Positions 26,019-38,736 of a stretch of DNA of 64,000 bases are shown here, one piece after another. A program made the position numbers and the translations under genes. The stretch comes from Citrus sinensis (taxonomy: Eukaryota; Streptophyta; Magnoliopsida; Sapindales; Rutaceae), in NCBI RefSeq assembly GCF_022201045.2, contig NC_068563.1:4216001-4280000 (forward strand), written 5' to 3'. Every line of letters begins with the position of its first letter. Position 1 is the stretch's first letter. The notes beneath the pieces were generated by a model. That model was not told the origin of the DNA. It worked only from the letters and a program-made list of their open reading frames with translations, and made no database searches.

Positions 26019-27333
26019 GGTAGCGTTTACTTTTTGGATTGGAGTGGGAATCCTGAGGAGTGGGAATCTTAGGATTGAGAGTGTGGAGTGGGAGTAGGAG
26101 TAAGTTGTTTACTTACACTGAAATGGAAGCATCGAATAGATATCAGAATTCAATTTATGTGTTTACTTTGTTTTGGATTGGGAGTAAATAGTTTCAAATT
26201 ATAATTTTATCCTTATTTAAAGAATTATAGTTTTTAATTACAAAGTTAATAAAAAACATATTTAATGAATAAACATTTATTTTATTATATTTGAAAATGG
26301 AGCCGGCTAAGTTACGTTAAACGTAACTTACGTCAGGCACAGCAACAGTGACAAGTCCCATCACTACCACTGTTGCTGTATCTGGCGTAAGTTACGTTTA
26401 ACGTAACTTAGCCAAAGCCTTTGAAAATTTATAATAATTATTAATATTCTTAATTATGAACATCATAAAATTTTATTAATTTTAATTTTAATTATATAAA
26501 TTAAAAATTATTGATAAGGGCAATATAAATGAAATATTTTTACTATTAACATAGTATGAAATTAATATTTTCTTAGAATAAACTATTTATTAGTATTAAT
26601 TATTAATATTAAATAAATATAACACTAATATTTTAAAATAAATATAATAATAATATATTTTCAAATAAAGATGGTTTATAGTAATATTATTAATTCTCTA
26701 TTAATATAATAATATTATTTTTAAGTAATTTAGACTTAGAATCAAACCAAATTATTATTTAGTTAAATATAATAATATTATTTAAATAAATATAATAATA
26801 TTATTTAAATAAATATAATATTATTTAAATATTTATTAAATATAATTATAGTAAATTTAATAAAAAGAGGGTAAATATAAAATGAAACATTATTTTATTT
26901 TATTTAATATAATTATATTAAATTTATTATATAAACTAATAATATAATATTATTTAGCACAAAATTAATATTTTCATAGAATAAACTATTTATTATTATT
27001 AATTATTAATATCAAATCAATATAGTACTATTATTTTTAAAATAAATATAATAATATTATTCAAATAAATATAATACTATTTATTTTATTTTATTAAATA
27101 TAAAAAATTAAATTAAGTTAAATTAAATTAAAAAATGTAGAAAATGGAGAGGTGGGAGTGGATTTCCACTCCCACTCCGCATGACCCATGGGAGTCCCAC
27201 TCCCACTCTCCACTCTAAAAATGAGTGGGGCCCACGGAGTGGAATTCTTAATTCGGAGTTAATTTGTTGAAATAAATATTGGAATAGGAGGAATCCACAC
27301 TCCTCACTTCTACTCTAAAAAGTAAACACAGCC
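26019..27333. mobile_element. TIR element of about 1.3 kb, Harbinger-like
   Basis: Ends are inverted: GGTAGCGTTTACTTTTT on the left, GGCTGTGTTTACTTTTT read from the right. A 3-bp TGA flanks both sides (26016-26018 and 27334-27336), as for PIF/Harbinger-sized duplications. Subterminal GGAGTGGGAATCC repeats; the interior is extremely AT-rich and has no transposase. A Mutator-like MITE (26299-26419) is nested inside. Confidence 0.65.
26299..26419. mobile_element. Mutator-like MITE nested in a TIR element, 121 bp
   Basis: Perfect 9-bp target duplication TTTGAAAAT at 26290-26298 and 26420-26428. Almost the whole element is a hairpin: the left arm starts GGAGCCGGCTAAGTTACG and the right arm, reversed, GGCTTTGGCTAAGTTACG, with GTTACGTTAAACGTAAC palindromes in the arms. 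The ends match the element at 23580-23750. Confidence 0.82.
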
Positions 27334-29349
27334 TGAATGAAATGGAGAATTAATTTACATAAAGCATGTCATGCTCATGGGACTCATAACTCCCAACTTT
27401 GTGGCAATGAAACCGGAGAAAAAATTAATATCCAACAGAGTGACACATGTATAATGTTAAAATTACAATAATGTTAAAATTACAAAAACTTAACGAATCT
27501 CTACGCATTTAATTAATATTATTTCAAGTAATTATCGAAAATGGAGGAAAAAAGAATTCACTGGGCAAAAGGATGGAAATTTCTCACACGCGTTGCGTAG
27601 CCGTGGCCTTATATTATTGTTTTGTTGCGGCCTCGCTGGGAAAGCATCGAGGTGAATACAGGGAACTTAAGTAATTAAAAATTTGCAGCTTCTTGTGAAT
27701 GATCGTATCTTTCACATTTATTTTTCTCTGGTGGGAAGACTCTTAACAAGACCTGCGTTTTGATCAATTATTGCTAGTGCTACCGGAGCTTTCATTCCTT
27801 TTCTTCTTTTTAAACTTTTTCATATCATTGGTAACAAAATCACTTTCACTGTGTTTAACGCATGCGAGTGGTCGATGGGCCAATCGGCCAAAGCCAATTT
27901 AACTTTGATGGAATATACCAGTCAAAAGCTGGACTAAGACTTTACCCCTAGCTATAGGATTTTCCATTTAAGGGTATATTCATTTGTTCTTGTTGGGGAA
28001 CAAAAAGGGGAAACAAAAACCATAATCCATTATTGATAAAGATAATTAAGGTTCAATGCAAACAACCCTCCCCAAGAGCATATAATAAAATATATTAAAG
28101 GTACCAGTCATTAAATAATTAAATGATTTTCTATCATGTGCATATTTGTTTAAAAAGATAGTTATACAAATACTAGATATGTTAAATTTAATTACACGTA
28201 TTATAAAATATATTAGTTGGTTGTATAATTGCTTCTAATATACTAAATACTTTAAAGTATCTTAAATATCTAATAATTCTCATGTGTGAATACATAAATG
28301 TAAATTTCGTATAGATTCACGACATAATTTATGGTGTAATAATGAATTTGTGTGAAATTCATATTTTTACATCCGCATATATATATATATATATATATAT
28401 AGACGGTGATCTAATCTAAGGGTTCCAGATTGCATCACTGCCCGAGAAACCTGGTGGTTTCCTTCTTTTTTCTTTGTGCTGGGCTAGACATGGCGGTGCC
28501 CGTCATGAACAGCCATTGGTGGCATTTAGATTTAAATCCAGAGGCCGCTAGCATTTTTCCCGGATACTATTCCAATCTGGGACTCTCAAATTAGAATACA
28601 CACGCACATATGCATGTACATATACATTCCTCCCCACTCCTAAAAAACAATATTTGACATCTTATTGAATGTCTCATTCTAATTCAGATTCCATATAATG
28701 GGATTATATTTTTCTTTTAATTTCATTTTAAACTTACCTTTTCCTTAAGGAAGTATATAACGTAAAAAAAAATCAATTCAAATTTATTAAATAATAATAA
28801 ATCATTTCTACTAATCATTTAGAATATAATAGCTATAACTACTCATTCTATTAAATTAGAATACGATTATTATATTAAATTTATATTAATGCATCCATCG
28901 AAACCTTATTATTTAGGAATGACAAAAATCTCAATGGGTTTGCCAATGCACTTTATTGAATTTGAATTCCTATTAGTCAATCATTGTTCAGTCAATCACT
29001 TCTCGTCTTGGCGTCAAGCTTTAATATTCCACGATTTACACGGCAATCAACTTTTCACTTTTTTTTTCCTTTTCCAGCTTCGTCCCCTTTTTTTTTTGTC
29101 CATTGCATAAAGGAAATTACAAATGCTCTTTCCTTTATAAAAGAGAATGAATGACACCGCGTGCCGCGGTGTATACAGTAAAAATAATTTTATAAATATA
29201 GGACCAAACTAATTTTATTAATAGGCGGACATTATAATTTAATAAAGATATAGTTATAAAAATTTATTATTTCGACTTAGTAATCTTTAATTTGTAAGTG
29301 ATATAAAAGTAAAATATGCACTATATTAATAATTAATTAATGAAGCATG
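27334..29349. other. AT-rich intergenic DNA, block copy B
   Basis: Counterpart of 63-2132. The (TA)n tract at about 28376-28401 is followed by almost no GA repeat, unlike copy A. No gene supported; the frame at 28889-29110 is AT-rich noise shared with copy A. Confidence 0.5.
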
Positions 29350-30368
29350 TAAGGATGACAAAAATCCCTACGGGAACTGGTATCCTCGGGATTTTCCTCA
29401 TTCGGGGAGGGTATGAGGATAATTTCATACCCAATTTCTTATTCGAGGAAGGGACGGAGAAATTTTTTTACCCAATCTCTTATTCGGGGAGGGGACGGGG
29501 ATGAGGTGGAATCCCCATCCCCTACCCATTTCCTCATTTTAATTTTTATTTTTATTTTTATTTTTTAAAATTACTAGTAAATAAATAATAAAATTTGAAT
29601 TATAAAATTATAAATATTGGTAAAAATAAAAAATATCAAAATATTTATATTATTAAACTTTTAGGCCTAATTAACTAATTAAAGTCTTAAATTTTTATTT
29701 AGAACATTAAAAAAACTGGGTAAATTCTATTAGCCCAAAAAATTTGTTTTTATTTTAATATTCATTAAATGTTTTAAACTTAAATCTATTTTTTATTTAT
29801 TTTTAAATGTTATAATTGTCCACATCGAATCACAATTTTAATATCTAATTTAATCTAATATAATCTAATCTAATATTTGCTCTTAATTTGCTCCGACTTA
29901 AATATTGTGCTGTAAATGGATTAGTCCACATTTATAAAGTGTCCACGCCACCATTGAAAAAGTTAATTTTGAATCTAAATTCGATTTTATTTGTAACAAT
30001 TTTGTATTTGACTATTAATTTATTCACGATAGTTTGTAAAAGAAGTTTGTATCTCTTCCATGCTGCGTTACTTACTAATTTAATGTATGTGACTTGTAAT
30101 GGATATTAATGTAAGATATATTTCAAATTTTACTTCTATTTGAATTTTTTATTTTAATATGATTAACTCAAAATCGAAAACAAAAAATGTATTAGTTATT
30201 CGGGGATCGGGGACCCTTGGGGATCCCCTGTTATTATTCGAGGAGGGGATGAGGATTCTCTCAAGTAATTCTGACGGGGACGAGGAGGGGATATGGACAT
30301 ACGCAAAATATCGGGGAAGGGTACGGGGAGATTGGTCCCCTCCCCTGCCCTCCCCATTGCCATCCCTA
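29350..30368. mobile_element. Non-autonomous hAT-type element, copy B
   Basis: Duplicate of the element at 2133-3140, carried along with block copy B. Target duplications are GAAGCATG (29342-29349) and GAAGTATG (30369-30376). The left duplication agrees with copy A's right one, confirming the element boundaries. Confidence 0.8.
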
Positions 30369-31261
30369 GAAGTATGTCAAATCTCATGTATAGGCATTGA
30401 CAAAAGAGATATACATAGTTTAAAAAAAACTAATAAATGCATTTATATGGTATTGAGAATACACAAAATCAAATTAAAAGTTTAAACGATTGCATTCTCT
30501 TTAATCTTTTTCTATTAACGTAAATTCTATAAATATTATACGATGATTTGATAACAAATCTTAAGAATGAATCTTTGTCCCAACTAGCTTTATAAAAATA
30601 CTTTATTTCATCTTAATCATTTAATGCAACATAGCATATAAATTTTATAATACATAGATAATTATTAATATGTGAAGGCAAAGTCTTTAAGATGGGGATG
30701 TGGATGAATTTTAACTTATTATAATATGAAGTTTATTCTTATTTATAACTAGCGCAAATTGGGACTATTATATTTTATGAGCGTGTAGAGGTTATTCTTA
30801 TATGTAGAGGTGGCAAAAATACCCGCCCGGTCCGGACCCGGACCGTACCCGGGTGTTGCGGGCCGGGTAATACCCGGCCCGGGTATGAAGCCGGGTCGGT
30901 CTTGGGCATCACTTGATAAACCCGGAACCCGGATTTTATTAAAAAAAATTATAAAATATATATTATTTTAAATATTTTATATTTATTTGACTTATTTATT
31001 ATACATATATAAAGTTTTAAACACTTAAAGTTTATATTTTCATGTCAAATTTTATTGAAATAAATTTAAAACTTATAAAATTATCAAAAAATAAAAAATA
31101 TATACACATAAAATATTAAAAAATATAAAATCCGGGTACCCGGATTAAAACCTGGCCCGGACCCGGACCCGGACCGATTGCATCCGGGCAGGGTCCGGTC
31201 ATGGCAATACCCGGACCCGGCCCGGGGTTTTGCCATCTCTACTTATATGGAGTGTCACTAT

Positions 31262-31342
<81 letters not shown>

Positions 31343-32148
31343 GTATAATTCTCAGGTATAGGCACCCTAATTTTTTTTTTAAATAGGGACATATTGTTAA
31401 GCAATACGTCTTATTAGAGTTAATACAATGTAAGCATGTGATTTAATAGTATTAAAAATTAACTCTATTAAATTGCTCAAGTTAACATGTCCGCTAAAAA
31501 AAAATGAGGACACTCGCACTAGAAAAAGACTATATTCATATATGGTAGTAATTGCATCACACACCCGGAATCCACTAAGGGATGTTGGATTTCGTTGGTG
31601 GCTTTCTTTTTATTTTTTTGGTCGGCCGCATGTGGACCTCACCTTGTGCAGCCACCAGCTTGGACACTGTTCCAATCTGGGAGTCTCGAATTGGAATAGT
31701 TCCCCTATATATATCAAAATCAATTTTGTGTAACAGCAATTAACTAATTTAAACCTAATCATTAAACTCATATACGACCTAATCAACACCAGCTTTAGAG
31801 TATCTGGAGCCCTAAGTGAATTTTTTATATAAGGCTTCTTTTTATTCTACAGTTTCAATACTTAAAAAAAGGCATAAAATCAATTCCATATTTAATTCTT
31901 GAATTTCAACAATAATAAAAAAATCCTAAAAAATTTTAAAAATCAAACAAACAAAAAAAGTTAAGAATACATGCATCATAGTAATACAAGTTTTAAAATT
32001 AAGCAATGTGTTGATACCCTATATATTGGTTGATAAAAATATAAAAACTTAATGTAATTAATAAAATGGACACGTGAAAATTATGATATCAATTTTTTTA
32101 CTGACACATCAATTTGTAAAAGAATTTATATCTCTATCATTAATTTTA
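30369..32148. other. Intergenic, block copy B, with an extra MITE
   Basis: Counterpart of 3141-4452. Differences are the hAT MITE at 30805-31241 and a long (CT)n tract with a (TA)n tail (about 31264-31342), which in copy A is only about 20 bp. No gene. Confidence 0.5.
30805..31241. mobile_element. hAT-type MITE, 437 bp, present only in copy B
   Basis: Inverted ends TAGAGGTGGCAAAA and TAGAGATGGCAAAA (right, reversed), with a perfect 8-bp duplication CTTATATG at 30797-30804 and 31242-31249. Copy A keeps the empty site (CTTATATT at the matching place near 3571). GC-rich subterminal repeats of CCCGGACCCGG type flank an AT-rich core. No coding capacity. Confidence 0.9.
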
Positions 32149-32682
32149 TCACTCATGATCATCATTTTTTTCCTCAAAAATAACGTTTAACTTTGTAGTA
32201 AACCTACCTCTTCCACCACGCCCCTTTCGATTTAGCGTTGATCCTCCACTACCGTCGCCACCATCGCCAACTACTATCTTCGGACTGCTCAAACCCAAAA
32301 CCCTAGTACTAAAATCCAACCAAAAATCATCTTTTTTCACCACACAACCACAACACTTTCCCCGGCCACCTCTCATCTTATTCAAAGCCAAACTTGCTTT
32401 CACTGCCAAAGAAACCATCTTCTCACCTCTAAGAGGACTCTTCAACCAACTCACCGGCAAGGCAAAGTATAGTCGGCCCGGTTGAAGCATTTCATCGCCA
32501 TTAATACCCGAAAGAAAGGTATCGAAATCCATATCCTCCATGTTGCATACAAAACTCATCGGGTTTTTCTCTAGTACTTGTGAGACCCTAACTGGGTATG
32601 CAAATTCTTGAAGCCTGCCATCGTGGAGTATCACCTTTGCCGTGGCTACATTAGTTGATTCACATGAGTTACAAATACCCAT
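32149..32682 (-). CDS. PADRE/DUF4228 protein, block copy B
   Basis: Single-exon gene of 177 aa, the duplicate of 4453-4986. Visible differences are Asp to Glu in the MDDMDF segment, Ser to Leu after RVLG, and Gly to Asp in the Gly-rich linker. The N-terminal MGICNSC, the LPVSWL motif and the C-terminal RFTTKLNVIFEE are intact, so both copies look functional at protein level. The flanking DNA, including a (TA)n tract in the 5' leader region, is also duplicated. Confidence 0.9.
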   Translation of the reverse strand: MGICNSCESTNVATAKVILHDGRLQEFAYPVRVSQVLEKNPMSFVCNMEDMDFDTFLSGINGDEMLQPGRLYFALPVSWLKSPLRGEKMVSLAVKASLALNKMRGGRGKCCGCVVKKDDFWLDFSTRVLGLSSPKIVVGDGGDGSGGSTLNRKGRGGRGRFTTKLNVIFEEKNDDHE

Positions 32683-34455
32683 ATATAAATTGTTCTTAAT
32701 TTAATTATTCCACAAGCTTGTGAAGAGTGAGGAGATACTCGAGGGAGGAAGAAGACATATATATATATATATATACACACATACAAGTTTCTTTGTCTTA
32801 GGGTTTATTTAATTAATAAAATTAATTAGTTATTGGTTTATATTCCTTCAATTGGTCATATTGGAAAAAACAAAAATACATTATTCCTTCCACAACGTGC
32901 TTTTAATTAAACATTTTAAGCAAGTATTTATGTGCTGCCGTTTCTTTGGGGATGCTCGTGATTCGTCTTCATTTCCAGAATTGATTGTTTCCAATCTAAT
33001 GGCTAGTTACGTTCCACACAAGAAACATACATATAAGACCACGAATATTTAATTAATATTTATCGTTTTGATAATGCAGAAGGTGATTATTAAACGCTTA
33101 AGGCTAAAATTTTTGGTCTGTATATGTACTGGAGAAACTAATTAATTATTAGTACAAATCGAATATCGTATATTTGTTGTTCAAAGGAACCAATTTAAAA
33201 TGAAGGTAACGTATAACTTTGGTGAAAAACCATTCAAAATGACACGGGAAATTCCACAATTTCTTTAATTAATTATAAAACTACTCGTCGAATTTCTCCA
33301 TTGGGTGGGATAATGCTTCTCAACCACTTTCAGAAGATAGGCCTTTGAAAGAGTAGTAATTTTCTTAATTGAACAGTGTATATCAAATTTCTTTCTTTTT
33401 TTCTTTTTTTTTTTTGTCTTAACCATGATTACAATCAAGAGGTTTTGAGTCTCTGTGTGTGCAGTATATCCAGTTTAAAAATAATATATTTTAAGAAAGC
33501 GTTTTTTTTTAAAAAAAAAATTGGATTTCAGTTAATGATACAAAGCATTGACCTAGACTTACAAGAATTTATGATGAATCTACCACTCAAAAAAAAAAAA
33601 ATATATATATATATATATATAATTTTTTCTGCACTCAGCGAAAAATTCCATGACTGCGGCAATCAATAGTTTCAAAGTCGTGACTCACAAGAGGATGATA
33701 CTTTAATGAAAAAATTAATTTTTATTCGTCAAGTGGTAACAATCAGTGAAAGGAACTGGGAATTTTAATTTTATTAATAATGGTTACAAGTCACAATTCA
33801 CGCGGTGCTAAAAGGTTAATTATTTCTCCATCACTTTTTGACAAAGCTGTTGCACTTTAATTTTGTTTTATTTTATTTGAGGTATCCTTCTGATTTATTT
33901 TTTTTGAATAAGATCATCGGATAACTTGAGTTGATTGCTTGTGGACTAAGTACTAAATTAATTAATTATGTTCGGATACATATATCGTTGCGTCAAAGTC
34001 ATTTCGTTGTTCATTTTTTAGTAGTTATTGTCTAAAATAAATATTACATAAATTTAAAAAAATAATGCATAATATGATAATATGATTGATAACTTAAATT
34101 ATTGTATTGTTTACGAAATTTAACAGTTGAAAACGGAGCAAAGCTTGTCCAGCATATTTGGTGTTTCCTGAATTCAGAAAACAAAAAATGAAATTTGCAA
34201 AAAAAAAAACTGAATGCTCCGTAGTTATCACATTTGCAACATTGGAATAAAGAATAGTAGTTAATGCCCACCATCTACGTAGTAATTTTCTCTTAATAGT
34301 TACAATCTATAGATATTTAAAAAATTTGTAAAATGTTTTTTAGACAAAACATTATGAAAAGAATTGTTTTATTGTTTTAACTGCAAGATTAAAAAGGACC
34401 TAAGATTTTGAACCGGGAGAAGGGTTGGATCATAGATTTAAGTAAAAATAAATAA
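32683..34455. other. Intergenic, block copy B
   Basis: Near-identical counterpart of 4987-6759, holding the promoter side of the PADRE gene and AT-rich sequence. No separate gene supported. Confidence 0.5.
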
Positions 34456-36404
34456 GGGAAAATGACAGCTACACCTCTATAATTTGAATAAATAGTCATA
34501 GAGACCTTCAAATTTTCAATAAAGGACAGCAAAACCCCTTCCATTACATTTTATGGTTAATTTGGATGGGGAAAAAGATATTTAAGTACTTTTACTTTGT
34601 ATTAACTCGCAATTTTAAAAAGGTTGACCGGACCTAACACTAAAGCATCCAATCAATGTTATATCTCATAATTTAATTAGACAAAAATCTATACATGCCT
34701 ATTGTTAAGGGCCGCTGAAATTTGCCACAAACAGAGGCTAAATTGGTGTGCATGAGTTCGCTTAGAAAAGTCCGCTCAAATGCAGGATGTGTTTAGTAAG
34801 AGGGTACGCTCAACAATAGGCCGCCTCATACAATTAATGAACCATGATGCACTTAGTAAGCGGATAGTCCAAATTCACAAGCCAAAGTGAACAAGCCCTA
34901 CTCGATTCTAGAATTCATCTCTACAACTTGTATTATCTAAATAATTCTACACTTATGTATTCTACAACCTAGTAGATTTTTAGGTAACTTGTGCAACTTG
35001 CGGAACTCTCTAGAACTAAGTAAGTCCCCCTATAAATAGGAGAAGGCATCCACCATTTTGCTCAACACCAAACACCACACCACACGCCGAACAACTCAAG
35101 CATCCTTATAAAGTTCTCTTATATTCTATTTTCAAGTAATAAAATTCCCTTTGGCCATATTGCTCCCATCTCTCTAGTTTTCTTGCAAGTATTCTTACTT
35201 GACTAGTTTGAGAAGTTCGATGGCCTTACTTAGCAAATTTGTGCTAAAAGTTGTCTAAGTATCGTACGGGTTGCTGCGCAACATACTCATCCACACTACG
35301 CCAATTAAAATGTATTCTACTATTCTTTATATCTTCTCCTATACACTTTGTACAACATCCCGTGACATTATGCCAATTAAAATGTATTCCACTATTCTTC
35401 ATCTTCTCCAACACACTTTGTGCAAAACAAAAAAAAAAAAACCTAACCCATTTTATTAGAATTTGTTTTTCGTTGCCGAACTAAAATTAGTATAGAATAT
35501 GAATAATTTGTGGTTTTGGAGGAGGATTTCACAATGACCAATATACTATGGAAGTTTTCAAAATAATAACCCATAATTGTTTGCCTAGTGATGTAATGTG
35601 AGAAAGAACTTTCTCTCTGTCTGATTTTACTTATTTGGTTTATTTCGACCATGTAAATGATGATACACTTATTTGTAAGCACGATTTAAGAATTCATGGT
35701 CAATGGGTTGTGGGCTTTCGGGAGCTTTGGCAAATTTTTGTGTTTTCTTTTTTTTTTGTTAAATGTTCATGATCAATTTTATCCATTGATTTTGCATGCT
35801 TTGATTGATTTGTGCATATATTGAAAAATGGGTTAGTGTTTGATGTTAGGATTTAGTAGCAGTGGCAGATCAAAACTAAAGGAAAATAAAATGATCCAAA
35901 AGTAGATAATTTTCACTTTCTTTTAAAATTAAAATTATTTGCATACAAAATAATTTTAGATATTGATGTGCATAAAGCCAATTGTTTATTTTGTTTGTTG
36001 GTTGATAAATACAATATGTATGGCTAATCTTATCCATCTTGAATGAGGTCTGAATTGTATAAGGAGTGGGTTAGAGTATTGTTTACTTTTGTATTTGAAA
36101 ATGTATGGAATTAATTGATGTCGTTTTAGTTTTTGGTGGATTGTTACTTAAGATGGTTGTTTGATGTTTGTACGAAATATTGACTGCAAATGTTTCGTCC
36201 TCCTCATTGCAATCCACTGAAACTACACATAGCAGGAACCCACCACTAACAGTGAGTGCATTATAAGGGTATAATAATATTTAATGTTTTCTATCCAAGT
36301 TAACAGTAAAAATTAACCGAAGGGAATCTTGGTGTCCCTTATTAAAACCTTGGGATTTACATGATCATTTTCTCAATTTATAGAGGTGTAACTATCCTTT
36401 TCTC
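34456..36404. mobile_element. TIR element of about 1.95 kb carrying an LTR-like insert
   Basis: The left end GGGAAAATGACAGCTACACC and the right end, reversed (GAGAAAAGGATAGTTACACC), form an inverted repeat that extends about 40 bp with mismatches. The LTR-like unit (34703-35283) and a two-copy 72-bp tandem repeat (about 35285-35428) lie inside. The duplication edge at 35348 falls in this tandem repeat. A shorter relative is at 37462-38144. Superfamily unknown. Confidence 0.6.
34703..35283 (+). mobile_element. LTR-like unit (possible solo LTR), copy B
   Basis: Copy of 7007-7587 in block copy B, also 581 bp, with the same TATA box and AATAAA signal. It sits inside the longer TIR element at 34456-36404. 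Confidence 0.4.
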
Positions 36405-36556
36405 AAAAAATAAAGAAATAAATATGAACGAAATGTAAATGACATAATATGATGAATTCTTTTCTTATTTACTCAAACGTAGGAAGATAGAAACAAAACA
36501 AAAAGAAGAAAAAAAATCAAAATAAGAAGTTGAATGCCTTCCCCCAATCCTCATAC

Positions 36557-37111
36557 TCACTCCTCCAAAATGACACTCAATTTAGTAACAAATCTTCCTC
36601 TCCTCCCACCAATTTTCTGTTTGCCCTTCTTCACAAATCCGACATCACAACTACTGTAACCATCACCACTGCTACCGTTGTTCAGCATCAATTCACTAGA
36701 CACATCATCATCATCCCTATTGCTAGTTGTAAATGTTGTTTGATCATTTACTCTTTTAATCTTAATCATACACGGCATGCAAAAGCAGCACTTCTCTCCA
36801 CCCCCACTGATAATATTCAATGCCAAGATTGCCCTAATTGCCAAGTTAGCCATATCTTCAGCCCTAAGTGGACTATTTAACCAACTCAATGGCAAAGCAA
36901 AGTAAAGCTCACCTACTTGAAGCTCCTCAATTTCATTCATGGCTAAAACAACTTTGTTGAAGTCCAAGTCATTTGAGTTTATGATAAAACAACTATGGTT
37001 TTCTTGTAGTATATCTGAAACCCTAATTGGGTTCGCGAATTCTCTGAGCTCACCATGGGGGAGGATCACTTTGGCTGTAGCTTCACTAGTACTTGAGCTG
37101 CCATTGCCCAT
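36557..37111 (-). CDS. PADRE/DUF4228 protein
   Basis: Single exon, 184 aa. Starts MGNGSSS (myristoylation-type Gly2). Core: VILPHGELREF, PIRVSDILQENHSCF, GELYFALPLSWLNSPL, then ANLAIRAILALN. A Cys-rich patch (KCCFCMPC) and an acidic linker lead to the conserved end RRGRFVTKLSVILEE. It belongs with the longer type at 4453 and 32149 rather than with the short pair, and is the unduplicated neighbour just right of block copy B. All five PADRE genes in the window lie on the minus strand. Role unknown. Confidence 0.9.
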   Translation of the reverse strand: MGNGSSSTSEATAKVILPHGELREFANPIRVSDILQENHSCFIINSNDLDFNKVVLAMNEIEELQVGELYFALPLSWLNSPLRAEDMANLAIRAILALNIISGGGEKCCFCMPCMIKIKRVNDQTTFTTSNRDDDDVSSELMLNNGSSGDGYSSCDVGFVKKGKQKIGGRRGRFVTKLSVILEE

Positions 37112-38733
37112 GTTTAATCAAACCAGAGATTAATTTATTAGAACACTGATATTTAATTACTTTTAAATTATTTCTTTTTGCTTATAGTATCTTGTTAACC
37201 TTGTACTTGGTGTTCCTCGACAATTTTTGGACTCATTGACTACATGGCTTTGCTTAATTCAATCAATAATAAGCCTTTAGGCTAATTACAAATAACCCTT
37301 TGATGGATAAGCAATTAATAAAAATAACTAGGAAAAATATCCCTAACTAGTTCGTCTTTTGCGAAGCAGCTACTTGGGAGAATTTAGCCATTTTTTCACT
37401 AGGAAAATTAAGTTCTTAACAAATAATTTCAGGTAGTAAGGACACACACATCTTAAAGTTTGGGAAAATAGTCATGTAGACCCCGAACCTTAAGTTCCTG
37501 ATAAGGAACATCAAGATCTCCTTTTGATTCTAATGTACCCTTTGGCTCTATTAACTCAAAAAAAAAAAAAAGTGACTCTAATATTTTATAATAAATAAAA
37601 ATATAATATTAAAATAAATATAACAATATATACATTTTAAAATAATTTCATTACTTAAAAAAAATTAATACTTTGCAATCTTATATTATATTAAACTGAC
37701 TTTTATAATAAATATAAACATAATATTAAAATAAATATTTAAAAATTCAAATTATTTTCTATACTATATAAAATAATTTTAATATTATTAATATATGAGA
37801 TATATTTATTAATTGTAAAATCAATCTAACCTTAATTGTAAAATCAATCTAACCCAAAGATTTATTTAAAATTATTACAGTAAATACAAATATGTTATTT
37901 AAATAAATATAATAGTTTACATCCTAAATTTATTTTATATACTAAAAACATTGAAATATTATTAGTCTATTAGAAACATTAAACTATTTAAATTATATTT
38001 TATTTATTAAACAAATTAAAGTCAAATTTTTGTTACTATTTACAAAGAGTATTATAGTCAAAATGAAATCTTAGCATCTTTTATTAAAAACTTGGGATCT
38101 CATGATCATTTCTCCAAATTTTAGGGGTGTAAGTGTCATTTTTCAGTCCATGCTTATTGGGAATCATGCTTATAATTAGTTCGAAGATCTTAATCTCAAA
38201 AAAAAAAATGTTTTGAATACATGGCATTGAAAAGTTTGTTCAAATTACTTTCAAATAAATTTTAATTAAAAGAAATATCCAAATTTAGAATGGATGTGGC
38301 ATTGAGCTCTCGAGAATTCAGCAACTCTTTATCATTAAGTCAAAATACAAAATAATTATATTTATAACATAACAATTGAGGTTATATATATATATATATA
38401 TATTGGGTTATGTACACTGGTATTTGCTTTTTAGTGGAAGACTCGAAGGCCATACTCAGAAAAAGAGAGGCCCATTATGATAACCACCAATCTGCCCATA
38501 TTCATTGCTGAAACTCGACGTCAAAGGTTAATTTTATCCAAATTATTCGGATGGGGCTGAACCATGGGCGCCATCCACATCCATGAAAAGGGATTGTAAA
38601 ATTGTATTTAACGCTCTTACTTCAAACATTTCTACTTTAAAAAATAAAATAATTTTAGTTCACTTCTTGAAAAATTTCTTGAAAGCAATTTCTTTCCATT
38701 TACTTTTAAATCTTATATTACAATCTAGCGATA
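37112..38733. other. Intergenic with a TIR element
   Basis: Promoter side of the PADRE gene at 36557-37111, then a TIR element (37462-38144), a (TA)n tract near 38382-38402 and AT-rich DNA. No gene. Confidence 0.5.
37462..38144. mobile_element. TIR element of about 0.7 kb
   Basis: The left end GGGAAAATAGTCATGTAGAC and the right end, reversed (GAAAAATGACACTTACACCC), are inverted relatives of the ends of 34456-36404. Interior AT-rich; target duplication not clear, so the ends are approximate. Confidence 0.5.
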
Positions 38734-38736
38734 TTA

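Larger units (their letters stand above)
27272..35348. repeat. Duplicated block, copy B
   Basis: Direct repeat of 1-7652. Net length differs by 425 bp, mostly from a 437-bp hAT MITE (30805-31241) found only here, plus opposite changes in dinucleotide tracts. On the left it continues into the rest of a TIR element (26019-27333) whose right end also opens copy A. On the right it continues into the remainder of another transposon (to about 36404) that copy A lacks. Copy B therefore looks like the uninterrupted arrangement and copy A's right edge like the new junction. Confidence 0.93.

Noticed and set aside
27272-35348. Explaining the two blocks as insertion of one large transposon
   Set aside because: No terminal repeats or target duplications bound the blocks; the edges cut through PDV2 and through another transposon instead.
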